From Syntrophales bacterium (GTDB lineage: Bacteria; Desulfobacterota; Syntrophia; Syntrophales; UBA2192): a stretch of DNA of 5,859 nt. Location of the stretch: positions 1 to 5,859 of the forward strand of contig JALOPC010000138.1 in NCBI GenBank assembly GCA_025454095.1, read 5' to 3'. The first letter of the stretch is position 1; each line of letters starts with the position of its first letter. A model generated the notes under the pieces. It did no database searches, was not told the DNA's origin, and worked only from the letters and a program-made list of their open reading frames with translations. A program made the position numbers and the translations under genes. Below, piece by piece: positions 1 through 4,992 of this stretch.

Positions 1-93
1 CGGAACTGCAGCGGCGCCGCGGCGGACTGCAACGAGATGTTCCTGAGAAGCCTCTCCTGTTTCGTGAACCCCGGCCGCTGGTGGCGTCTCTGA
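1..93 (+). CDS. Possible 3' end of a gene entering from the left (partial)
   Basis: Frame 1 is open from the first base to a TGA at 91-93 and gives 30 residues, with Cys at visible positions 3, 10 and 20 and the C-terminus GRWWRL. Third codon positions are almost all G or C, as in the clear genes of this window. However, 30 codons is short, and one minus-strand frame over the same bases is also open with similar third-position bias, so coding is not proven. I recognise no family. The neighbouring sequence to the left would settle it. Confidence 0.35.
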   Translation, partial: RNCSGAAADCNEMFLRSLSCFVNPGRWWRL

Positions 94-121
94 GCCGGAG
101 CCCGGGGGCCGTCCCTCCGGC

Positions 122-138
122 GGCGGGCCCCGCCCGCC
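122..138. other. GC-rich hairpin in the 94-243 spacer
   Basis: A perfect 7-bp inverted repeat (GGCGGGC / GCCCGCC) encloses a 3-nt CCC loop, about 30 bases after the possible stop at 93. There is no T tract on either side, so it is not a standard intrinsic terminator. It may stabilise a transcript 3' end, or it may reflect only the very high local GC content. Confidence 0.3.
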
Positions 139-180
139 TGCGGCCGGCGCGCGTTGCGTCCGGCGGCACGAAAAGAGTCG

Positions 181-209
181 TTGCGTACCGGGCGGGGAAA
201 TGGTAAAAC
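181..209 (+). promoter_or_regulatory. Weak sigma-70-like promoter candidate for the 91-aa gene
   Basis: TTGCGT (181-186) and TAAAAC (204-209) are separated by 17 bp and lie upstream of the ATG at 244. The -35 box matches consensus at 3 of 6 positions and the -10 box at 4 of 6, and a TGG precedes the -10 box. A short A-rich patch (169-176) lies just upstream. The placement is sensible but the match is poor. Confidence 0.25.
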
Positions 210-243
210 CGGCCCAGGACATCACGAATAACCGGGAGGGAGC

Positions 244-519
244 ATGCCCGACTACTGGATCAAGATCACCGAACGCGAGGACGAAGACATCCGCCATCAC
301 CACTACCTCATCGAGGCCAAGGACGAGAAAGAGGCGCGGAAGCTCGCCCTGCGCTTCATGGAGCGCTTCATCGACGACGACGAGAATCCCGAGAAGATCG
401 ACGACGGGTATTCCTTCTACAACAACGCCATCCTGGTCAAGCTCTCCGACGTCAAGGAAACCACGAAGGAGCAGTTCAAGGACTTCCTGCTGAAGACCCA
501 CACGATCAACCTGGCCTGA
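244..519 (+). CDS. Small acidic cytosolic protein of unknown function (91 aa)
   Basis: I do not recognise this family. The product has 91 residues, no signal peptide, no membrane segment and no cysteine. It is rich in Asp, Glu and Lys. An N-terminal strand-like stretch (residues 4-9) leads into a His triplet (18-20). A charged helix follows (about 26-43), then an acidic turn with three consecutive Asp (44-46), and an amphipathic C-terminal segment ending in TINLA. The pattern suggests a small soluble alpha/beta domain. The ATG at 244 is chosen because GGGAGGG (234-240) lies immediately upstream and third-position GC is high throughout. It appears to be a single-gene unit, because a strong terminator lies 32 bases after the stop. 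The His triplet beside acidic residues could bind metal, but that is only a suggestion. It is probably a genuine gene, with no functional assignment. Confidence 0.82.
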   Translation: MPDYWIKITEREDEDIRHHHYLIEAKDEKEARKLALRFMERFIDDDENPEKIDDGYSFYNNAILVKLSDVKETTKEQFKDFLLKTHTINLA

Positions 520-551
520 CAGCCTTCCGGGTTACGGGAGGGTGACAGCAG

Positions 552-580
552 AAAAAAGCGGCCTGCGGGCCGCTTTTTTT
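552..580. terminator. Strong bidirectional intrinsic terminator
   Basis: A perfect GC-rich stem (AGCGGCC pairing with GGCCGCT around a TGCG loop at 564-567) is flanked by six A residues (552-557) and seven T residues (574-580). The A and T tracts extend the stem to 12 bp. Read on the plus strand it ends the 91-aa gene. Its symmetry means it would also stop minus-strand transcription. Confidence 0.93.
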
Positions 581-718
581 ATGGCCCGCCTTTCGCGGTG
601 CGCGAGGGAGGATTCCTTCTCAAGTTTCGGCCGGCCGGGGCGATACAGTAGTAGGCCCTGTTCGCGGTTCGGCCAGGGCCCGACGACAGCGCCGGCGGGA
701 GCCGGCAGGGAGAGAAGG

Positions 719-1222
719 ATGGAGAAGCCCCGGGATTTCAGCGTGATCGTGGGTGATTTCAACGACGGCTTCGTCGAGATCGTCGCCGAGGCGGTTGCCG
801 GCGCCCTCGACCCCGGCCAGCGGCTTTTCGTCCAGGGCACGCCGGAGGCGGACCGGATCCTGGCGATGGCCGACGAGAGGCCCGTGGACCTCTTCGTCCT
901 GTTTCTCAACAACGTGACGTTCGGGCAATGGGGCCGCGAACTCGAGGCCGACAGCTTCGTCAAGGCCCTCATGCTGGTGCGGCACCTCAAGTCCCTCCAT
1001 CGCGGGCCCGTGATCACGACGGCGGCGTTCCCCGCCGAATTCCTCTACGAGGACATCGCCCTTCGGGTCGGCGCCGACCGCTTCTTCCGGATGCCCTTCG
1101 AGGTCGATGTCTTCGCGGAAGCGGTCCGCGCGCTGTTCCCGGACCGGGCCCGGCGGGCCACGGACCCCCGCCCCGCACCCCTGTCGGCCCTGCGCGCGGG
1201 GTCGCCCGGGTTCAACGCCTGA
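719..1222 (+). CDS. Degenerate CheY-like receiver-domain protein lacking the phosphoacceptor Asp
   Basis: The 167-aa product reads as a single response-regulator receiver fold followed by a Pro/Arg-rich tail (about 141-167), with no DNA-binding or enzymatic output domain. Strand 1 is VIVGDFND (9-16), which keeps one acidic pocket residue (D13). Strand 3 is VDLFVLFLNNV (56-66), where the phosphorylated Asp of active receivers should be residue 62; here it is Phe. Strand 4 is PVITTAAF (97-104), which keeps the Thr. Strand 5 is GADRFFRMPF (118-127), where the conserved Lys before Pro-Phe is Met125. It should therefore not be phosphorylated in the usual way and may act as a pseudo-receiver through protein contacts. 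The ATG at 719 is preferred for its AGGGAG/GAAGG ribosome site (707-718). An upstream in-frame GTG at 542 would run through the terminator. The receiver assignment comes from strand patterns only. A membrane-protein gene follows on the same strand after about 100 bases. Confidence 0.75.
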   Translation: MEKPRDFSVIVGDFNDGFVEIVAEAVAGALDPGQRLFVQGTPEADRILAMADERPVDLFVLFLNNVTFGQWGRELEADSFVKALMLVRHLKSLHRGPVITTAAFPAEFLYEDIALRVGADRFFRMPFEVDVFAEAVRALFPDRARRATDPRPAPLSALRAGSPGFNA

Positions 1223-1321
1223 TTCCCGCGTCGGGGGCAGGCGCGGGGGGCCAGAGGCCGGATTACCGGCTTGCTGCCTGGAGCGGAAAGCCCGCTGAAT
1301 GAAAACGGGGAAAGGGATCAC

Positions 1322-2167
1322 GTGGAGAAATTCGAGCGGTCGTGGCGGATCATGAAGGCCTCCTGGGACCTTCTCAGGCAGGACAAGGAAATCCTCCTGT
1401 TCCCGGTGCTCTCGGGCCTCTCCCTGTTCCTGATCCTGCTGTCCTTCGCCGTTCCCGTCATCGCCCTGGGGGGCGTCGAACCGGTGCATCGGATTGTACG
1501 GCACAACGGCGCCGTCGGGAACCTGGTCGTGTTGTTCGCCTTCTACCTCATCAACTACTTCGTCATCCTCTTCTTCAACACCGCCATCGTCGCCTGTGCC
1601 ACCATCCGGATGCGGGGAGGCAACCCCACGGTGGGCGACGGGCTGCACGCGGCCTCCACGCGTCTCTTCGAAATCGCGGGCTGGGCCGTTGTGTCGGCCA
1701 GCGTCGGCATGCTCCTGCGCACGATCGAAGAGCGGTCGAGGCTGGTGGGGCGCATCGTGGCAGGCCTGCTCGGCATGGCCTGGGGCATCACGAGTTACCT
1801 CGTCATCCCGATCCTCGTCAACGAGCGCAAGGGCCCCATGGAGGCCTTCCAGGAGTCGGCGCGCCTGTTGAAGAAGACGTGGGGGGAGGAACTGATCGGG
1901 GGCTACAGCTTCGGCCTCGTCTTTTTCGTCCTGTCGATGCCGGCCGTTGCGCTGGTCTACGGGGGCGTCGCGAGCGGCTCGGGCATCCCGTCGCTCGCCT
2001 TCTTCACCCTCGCCGTGTTCTACCTCGTCTCGCTCGCCGTCGTGCAGGCCGCCCTCCAGGGGATCTTCCAGGCGGCCCTCTACCAGTACGCCAGGAAAGG
2101 CGAGGCGCCCCGCGGGTTCGAGCGGGACGTCCTGAACGAGGCCGTCACCCCCCGGAGCTTCGGCTGA
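1322..2167 (+). CDS. Six-helix integral membrane protein, DUF6159-like
   Basis: The 281-aa inner-membrane protein begins with a short cytoplasmic stretch (FERSWRIMKASWDLLRQDKE, residues 4-23) and then LLFPVLSG. This Trp-Ser-Lys-Asp-Lys-Glu opening followed by 'FP-x-LSG' is typical, as I recall it, of the uncharacterised DUF6159 family. Hydrophobic segments lie at about 24-50, 66-95, 118-131, 143-166, 192-217 and 224-253. The loop around 96-117 (MRGGNPTVGDGL) and the helix around 170-187 (KGPMEAFQESARLLKKTW) resemble repeated elements of such membrane domains. No catalytic motif is visible, and I assign no transport or enzymatic role. The GTG start at 1322 is chosen because GGGGAAAGGG (1305-1314) lies 7 bases upstream and the family opening follows at once. 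The in-frame TTG at 1271 would add 17 unlike residues. It may share a transcript with the receiver-like gene, since no terminator is seen between them. Confidence 0.85.
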   Translation: MEKFERSWRIMKASWDLLRQDKEILLFPVLSGLSLFLILLSFAVPVIALGGVEPVHRIVRHNGAVGNLVVLFAFYLINYFVILFFNTAIVACATIRMRGGNPTVGDGLHAASTRLFEIAGWAVVSASVGMLLRTIEERSRLVGRIVAGLLGMAWGITSYLVIPILVNERKGPMEAFQESARLLKKTWGEELIGGYSFGLVFFVLSMPAVALVYGGVASGSGIPSLAFFTLAVFYLVSLAVVQAALQGIFQAALYQYARKGEAPRGFERDVLNEAVTPRSFG

Positions 2168-2173
2168 GCCCCG

Positions 2174-2189
2174 GCCCGTCCGGACGGGC
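2174..2189. repeat. Perfect 16-bp palindrome after the membrane-protein gene
   Basis: GCCCGTCCGGACGGGC equals its own reverse complement. It starts 7 bases after the stop at 2167, and its right end overlaps the -24 element of the sigma-54-like promoter. An alternative stem pairs 2173-2179 with 2190-2196. Without a T tract it is a poor intrinsic terminator. It may be a 3'-end hairpin for the upstream mRNA or a DNA site for a dimeric regulator at the promoter. Confidence 0.6.
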
Positions 2190-2201
2190 ACGGGCCTTGC
2201 A
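2186..2201 (+). promoter_or_regulatory. Sigma-54 (-24/-12) promoter for the exported-protein gene
   Basis: GGGCACG-N4-TTGCA matches the RpoN consensus TGGCACG-N4-TTGCA/T at 11 of 12 defined positions; only the leading T is G. The essential GG (2187-2188) and GC (2199-2200) are 12 bp apart, as required. The predicted start is near 2212, leaving about 30 bases of leader that contain the ribosome site GAGGAGG (2231-2237). Such promoters need an AAA+ enhancer-binding activator and are therefore regulated. The activator is not encoded in this window. Confidence 0.7.
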
Positions 2202-2243
2202 CTTTCCCCTCTCGACGACTCAATCCCCACGAGGAGGTATTGC

Positions 2244-2717
2244 ATGAAGAGGAGCCTGTTTGTCTTTGCACTCGTTGCCGCCCTGACGCTGTCCGGGGCC
2301 CTTGCCTGCCACGCGCAGCAGGACCCGTCCAACGTGGGCTCGCCCGCCTTCAAGCCGGTGTCGAGCAAGTCCGGCAACATGACGCTCAAGTACGGTTTCC
2401 TGGGGGCCTCGGTGTACGACGGCTCGACGAAGAAGTGGGACTTCCACAAGATGACGACGATCACCCGCAGCAAGGTGGAAGGGTTCGTCAACCTGGTGAA
2501 CGACAGCTTCGCGCTGGCCGCCGGTCTGCACGAGGTGTCCCTCTACGATTACGGCAAGCACAAGTGGTTCACCTACAAGAAGCACGGCGCCGACGACAGC
2601 ACGGGGATGCTCAAGACGAACTTCGAGATGACGAAGGACTACGTCAAGGTGAAAACCCTCAACGGGCCCTGGATCCGGTACACGAGCGCCGCGGGCTGGC
2701 AGGAGGTGTCCAAATAA
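2244..2717 (+). CDS. Small exported protein of unknown function (157 aa)
   Basis: This looks like a Sec-exported periplasmic or extracellular protein. Residues 2-3 are basic, 4-20 are hydrophobic, and the region ends in ALACHAQQ. Signal peptidase I could cleave after A24 (C-H-A) or after A21. The sequence around C22 is not a proper lipobox, because Ala rather than Leu is at -3. The mature part is rich in Lys, Tyr, Trp and Gly and looks beta-structured. A motif of the form S-V/L-Y-D-x3-K-W-x-F/Y-x-K occurs twice, at about 56-69 and 99-112, suggesting an internal repeat. A third Trp-rich strand (GPWIRYTSAAGW) follows at 141-152. I recognise no named family. The start is secured by GAGGAGG (2231-2237), 6 bases before the ATG. 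It has its own sigma-54-type promoter and downstream terminator, so it appears to be a separately regulated single-gene unit. Confidence 0.85.
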   Translation: MKRSLFVFALVAALTLSGALACHAQQDPSNVGSPAFKPVSSKSGNMTLKYGFLGASVYDGSTKKWDFHKMTTITRSKVEGFVNLVNDSFALAAGLHEVSLYDYGKHKWFTYKKHGADDSTGMLKTNFEMTKDYVKVKTLNGPWIRYTSAAGWQEVSK

Positions 2718-2724
2718 CAGAAGA

Positions 2725-2825
2725 GAAGTTGCGAAGCTGAGAAGTTTTGAAGCGTGGAGGCGCTGAAAACCGGATGTGCACTCCCTGCTTCTCCGAGCTT
2801 CTTAACTTCATAACTTCCTAACTTC
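2725..2825. repeat. Inverted repeat with 8-nt-phased GAAG/CTTC arms
   Basis: In the left arm GAAG starts at 2725, 2733, 2741 and 2749, exactly 8 bases apart. In the right arm CTTC starts at 2788, 2798, 2806, 2814 and 2822, with steps of 10, 8, 8 and 8. The right-arm consensus is CTTC-N-TAA and the left-arm units are GAAG-T/C-T-N-N. The arms can pair imperfectly over about 30 nt around a loop of roughly 35 nt. The element lies between the stop at 2717 and the terminator at 2835-2867, so it is transcribed with the exported-protein gene. It does not encode a plausible protein. Confidence 0.75.
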
Positions 2826-2834
2826 CAGATTCGG

Positions 2835-2867
2835 AAGGGGGTGGCCGGAAGGCCGCCCCTTTCTTTT
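2835..2867 (+). terminator. Intrinsic terminator of the exported-protein gene
   Basis: A stem of GGGGTGGCC pairs with GGCCGCCCC (one G-U pair) around a GGAA loop at 2847-2850. It can be extended by A-T pairs and is followed by TTTCTTTT (2860-2867). It ends transcription from the upstream gene before the acyl-CoA dehydrogenase gene. Confidence 0.85.
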
Positions 2868-2933
2868 GCCCGCCGTTTGTGGCAGAAAAGAACCCGTCGG
2901 GCCCCGCCCGGCAGGAAAGGAGGAGAAAGGGCG

Positions 2934-4205
2934 ATGTACGATTTTCTGATGACCCCGGAGCAGCGGCGGATCGTGGAGGAAGCGAGGGATCTCGTGAAGT
3001 GGGTCCCCCGGCAGATGATCCTCGACATGGACACGGATACGATCCGGTTCCCGAAGGAGTTCCTGCAGGAGGCCGGAAGGCGCAACCTCCTGGGCTGCCG
3101 CTACCCGAAGGAGTGGGGCGGCCGCGGGATGGACTGGGTCACGACCTGCATGCTCGTGGAGGAGATCGGGACCCTGGGCTACGAGATGGCCTGCGTGTTC
3201 GGCGTGGGGGCGGAACTCGTCTGCGACGCCATCATGTTGCACGGCACCGACGAGCAGAAGGAGCGCTTCGTGAAGCCCCTGCTGCGGGGCGAGCGATTCG
3301 CCGCCGAATGCCTCACCGAGCCGCGCGGGGGCTCCGATTTCTTCGGGGCCGCGACGAAGGCCGAGGACCGGGGCGATCACTTCGTGCTCAACGGCCAGAA
3401 GCGCTTCATTGTGGGGGCCGAAGGGGCGGACTTCTTCCTCGTCTACGCCCGCACGAACCCCGCCGCCAAGCCCCAGGATGCGCTCACCTGCTTCGTCGTG
3501 GAGCGGGGCCCCGGCGTGGAGACGAAGTACCTCTACGGGCTGATGGGATGCCGCGGCGGCGGGACGGGGCGCCTGGTGTTCCGCGACGTGCGGGTGCCGA
3601 AGGAGAACGTGGTCGGGAAGGTTCACGGGGCCTACGAGGTCTTCAACACGATGATGATCCCCGAGCGGCTTGGCACGGCGGCCATGACGATCGGCTCGGC
3701 GCGGGCGGCCCTCGACGTGGCCACGGCCTACACGGCGCGCCGCAAAGCCTTCGGTCAGGTGATCAACCAGTTCCAGGGCGTGAGCTTCCAGGTGGCCGAG
3801 GCGGCCATGCTGCTCGATGCCTGCCGTGCCATGGCGCACATGACGGCCCGGGCCGTCGACGCGGGAGCGAACGTGAACCTCGTCCGCCGGCTCGTCTCGG
3901 AGTCGAAGAAGTTCATTACCGAATCCTGCCAGAAGGCCGTCCACAACGCCATGCAGGTCATGGGAGGCATCGGTTACACGAACGTCTTCCCCGTCGAGCG
4001 GATCTTCCGCGACATCCGCCTCGCCTCCATCTGGACGGGCACGAGCGAGGTCATGTCGCTGATCGCGGCCCACGAGTGGTACCGGGAGCACTTCGCGCGC
4101 AGGGGGAAACTCCCCCGCGACTACGAGGCCGACGCGGCCGAGGCCCACGCCGCCGACGAGAAGGTCTACGACGACGAGGACATGTGGAAAAAGGGATGGG
4201 AGTAA
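2934..4205 (+). CDS. Acyl-CoA dehydrogenase family flavoprotein
   Basis: The 423-aa product is a complete member of the FAD-dependent acyl-CoA dehydrogenase superfamily, which oxidises an acyl-CoA at the alpha-beta bond and passes electrons to an electron-transfer flavoprotein. The N-terminal helical domain covers about 1-115. The flavin/substrate motif LTEPRGGSD is at 127-135, and the middle beta domain contains NGQKRFI (153-159). The C-terminal helical domain carries RKAFGQVINQFQ and the signature QVMGGIGY...PVERIFRDIR (341-362). At the position of the usual catalytic Glu (MCAD E376) the sequence is IWTGTSE, with Thr368. A Glu is present in PERLG (E244), where isovaleryl-CoA and long-chain dehydrogenases keep their base. 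A charged tail (about 400-423) is an extra. The ATG at 2934 has AGGAGG at 2918-2923. An in-frame GTG at 2841 lies inside the terminator and is rejected. Substrate is unknown; branched, long-chain or cyclic acyl-CoA are possible. No ETF or CoA-ligase gene adjoins it. It converges on the pilin gene with a 22-base gap. Confidence 0.95.
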   Translation: MYDFLMTPEQRRIVEEARDLVKWVPRQMILDMDTDTIRFPKEFLQEAGRRNLLGCRYPKEWGGRGMDWVTTCMLVEEIGTLGYEMACVFGVGAELVCDAIMLHGTDEQKERFVKPLLRGERFAAECLTEPRGGSDFFGAATKAEDRGDHFVLNGQKRFIVGAEGADFFLVYARTNPAAKPQDALTCFVVERGPGVETKYLYGLMGCRGGGTGRLVFRDVRVPKENVVGKVHGAYEVFNTMMIPERLGTAAMTIGSARAALDVATAYTARRKAFGQVINQFQGVSFQVAEAAMLLDACRAMAHMTARAVDAGANVNLVRRLVSESKKFITESCQKAVHNAMQVMGGIGYTNVFPVERIFRDIRLASIWTGTSEVMSLIAAHEWYREHFARRGKLPRDYEADAAEAHAADEKVYDDEDMWKKGWE

Positions 4206-4227
4206 CCCGTCACCCGGCCGCGCGGGC

Positions 4228-4620
4228 TCACAAGCCGGGCAGGGTGATTGCGCCCGTGCTGTTGACGGACCCCGTGTTCTTTGCGGGGGCAAGCTGGCTG
4301 TGGGTGAGCGAGACGGTCCCGGCGTCGATTCGCAGATTGCCCGAGCCCCAGCCCACGCGAGGGGAAGCGAGCCAGCCCGCGAACGTGAGCTTGGCGGCGC
4401 TGTCGATCACCGCCCCCGGGTAGTCGGAAAAATAGGCCTGAGCCGCCGTGTAGGCATTTTTCAGGTCCGATTGGAGTTCCGCCCGGAAGCCGCGTTGCCG
4501 GTAATGAATGAACTGCGGCACGGCGATGGCTGCCAGGATGGCGATGATGCCCACGACGATCATCAGCTCGATGAGCGTGAACCCCCTTCGCCTTCCGTTC
4601 CTCGTGAACGCGCAAATCAT
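4228..4620 (-). CDS. Type IV prepilin (PilA-like major or minor pilin)
   Basis: The 130-aa precursor has a short basic leader ending RRRG and then [20 protein letters not shown], the class III prepilin signal cut by the PilD peptidase between G13 and F14. Mature Glu5 (precursor E18) is present, as needed for filament assembly. The hydrophobic N-terminal helix continues to about residue 35 and then becomes an amphipathic helix ([17 protein letters not shown]). The remaining globular part is small, Gly/Ser/Thr-rich and lacks the C-terminal disulphide cysteines of Pseudomonas-type pilins. The mature length is 117 residues. Mature aromatic positions F24, Y27 and F32 line up with F24, Y27 and Y32 of the short Geobacter pilin as I remember it. 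The start is fixed by AAGGAGGG (complement of 4627-4634) 6 bases upstream. No assembly genes are adjacent, so a major-pilin role is inferred only from size and from having its own leader region. Minor pilin or pseudopilin remains possible. Confidence 0.93.
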   Translation of the reverse strand: MICAFTRNGRRRGFTLIELMIVVGIIAILAAIAVPQFIHYRQRGFRAELQSDLKNAYTAAQAYFSDYPGAVIDSAAKLTFAGWLASPRVGWGSGNLRIDAGTVSLTHSQLAPAKNTGSVNSTGAITLPGL

Positions 4621-4641
4621 GGGAGACCCTCCTTCGCTGGT

Positions 4642-4678
4642 GGAAAGCGGACGCTTTCCCGGTTGACACGCCGGAAAG
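4642..4678 (-). promoter_or_regulatory. Competing hairpins in the pilin mRNA leader
   Basis: Read along the minus-strand transcript, CTTTCC (4678-4673), GGAAAG (4659-4654) and CTTTCC (4647-4642) follow one another. The middle segment can pair with either neighbour. The downstream hairpin is a perfect 7-bp stem with a 4-nt loop (4642-4659) and ends 7 bases before the ribosome site. The upstream alternative pairs 4654-4662 with 4671-4678 with one bulged base. The two folds exclude each other, as in attenuators or translational switches. No ligand class is recognised, and function is inference. Confidence 0.45.
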
Positions 4679-4745
4679 AGCAGCCGGGACAGGCAATGTC
4701 CCGCACCGCGGGCCGAGCCGCGGGAGGCTCTTTCTACCCCGTCGC

Positions 4746-4761
4746 TGGAAGGAGGGTGCCG
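4746..4761 (-). promoter_or_regulatory. Imperfect sigma-54-like promoter candidate for the pilin gene
   Basis: On the minus strand CGGCACC-N4-TTCCA matches the RpoN consensus at 9 of 12 defined positions, with GGCAC of the -24 element intact. The -12 element has CC in place of GC, which is a serious mismatch. Many pilA genes are RpoN-dependent, so the location is suggestive. The predicted leader would be about 115 nt and would include the competing hairpins. Confidence 0.3.
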
Positions 4762-4763
4762 GA

Positions 4764-4793
4764 AACATAAAACGTTTTTTTTCGAAATGTAAA
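4764..4793 (-). promoter_or_regulatory. Sigma-70-like promoter candidate for the pilin gene
   Basis: On the minus strand TTTACA (complement of 4788-4793) and TATGTT (complement of 4764-4769) are 18 bp apart. They match consensus at 5 of 6 and 4 of 6 positions. The spacer carries an A8 tract. This AT-rich island stands out from the GC-rich surroundings, which supports a promoter role. It is an alternative to the sigma-54-like site next to it. Confidence 0.45.
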
Positions 4794-4873
4794 GAACGAA
4801 ATGCGGCGGACGGGAAAAATACGAAAACCGGGTGAGAACAGGGGCGCACAGCTCATGCCGGGGACAGGGAATC

Positions 4874-4892
4874 CGTGCACAACGGTTGCACG
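4874..4892. promoter_or_regulatory. Operator-like dyad upstream of ppnP
   Basis: CGTGCA (4874-4879) and TGCACG (4887-4892) form a perfect 6-bp inverted repeat around 7 bases (CAACGGT). It lies about 43 bp upstream of the -35 box of the ppnP promoter and about 80 bp from the pilin promoter candidates. The size and symmetry suit a dimeric DNA-binding regulator, but no regulator is identified and the match could be chance. Confidence 0.3.
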
Positions 4893-4934
4893 TTTCGCCC
4901 CTCCTGTGGACAGCTTCGGGGTGAGCCTTTTTCG

Positions 4935-4963
4935 TTGACGGCGCCCGTTTCTGCCCCTAGGAT
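4935..4963 (+). promoter_or_regulatory. Sigma-70-type promoter of ppnP
   Basis: TTGACG (4935-4940) and TAGGAT (4958-4963) have the ideal 17-bp spacing and match consensus at 5 of 6 and 4 of 6 positions. Transcription would begin near 4970, giving a leader of about 23 nt that contains the ribosome site GGGGAGG (4980-4986). Confidence 0.68.
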
Positions 4964-4992
4964 CGAAAAAAACCAATACGGGGAGGCGCGAT

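Noticed and set aside
542..718. An upstream GTG start for the receiver-like protein
   Set aside because: It would begin at the terminator hairpin and translate through it. The ATG at 719 has a proper ribosome site and starts just before the first receiver strand.
620..2491. A 623-codon open frame on the minus strand
   Set aside because: It lies antisense to three well-supported plus-strand genes and is Arg/His/Gly/Pro-rich low-complexity protein. Such mirror frames are expected in GC-rich coding DNA.
2808..4423. Long overlapping frames on both strands across the acyl-CoA dehydrogenase gene (minus 2808-4292, plus 2879-4423)
   Set aside because: The dehydrogenase frame carries conserved family motifs from end to end. 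The others have composition typical of shadow frames and no motif.
4686..4703. GGGACA-GGCAA-TGTCCC inverted repeat in the pilin leader region
   Set aside because: The repeat is real but short, and I found nothing tying it to a terminator or regulator. The hairpins nearer the ribosome site are better candidates.
4688..4705. A possible sigma-54 site on the minus strand ending in TTGC
   Set aside because: The -24 position lacks the required GG, so the spacing rule fails despite the TTGC.
4715..4735. GAGCC/GGCTC hairpin followed by TTTCT on the plus strand
   Set aside because: The stem is only 5 bp and no plus-strand gene ends upstream of it.
4905..4915. TGTGGACAG resembling a DnaA box
   Set aside because: It is a single imperfect copy with no cluster, no AT-rich unwinding region and no dnaA or dnaN nearby, so there is no support for an origin.
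4875..4992. Reading the PpnP downstream frame back to a GTG at 4875 as an intact longer gene
   Set aside because: That frame runs through the promoter and ribosome site and gives no PpnP-like N-terminus. The genuine N-terminus is in the other frame from ATG 4993.
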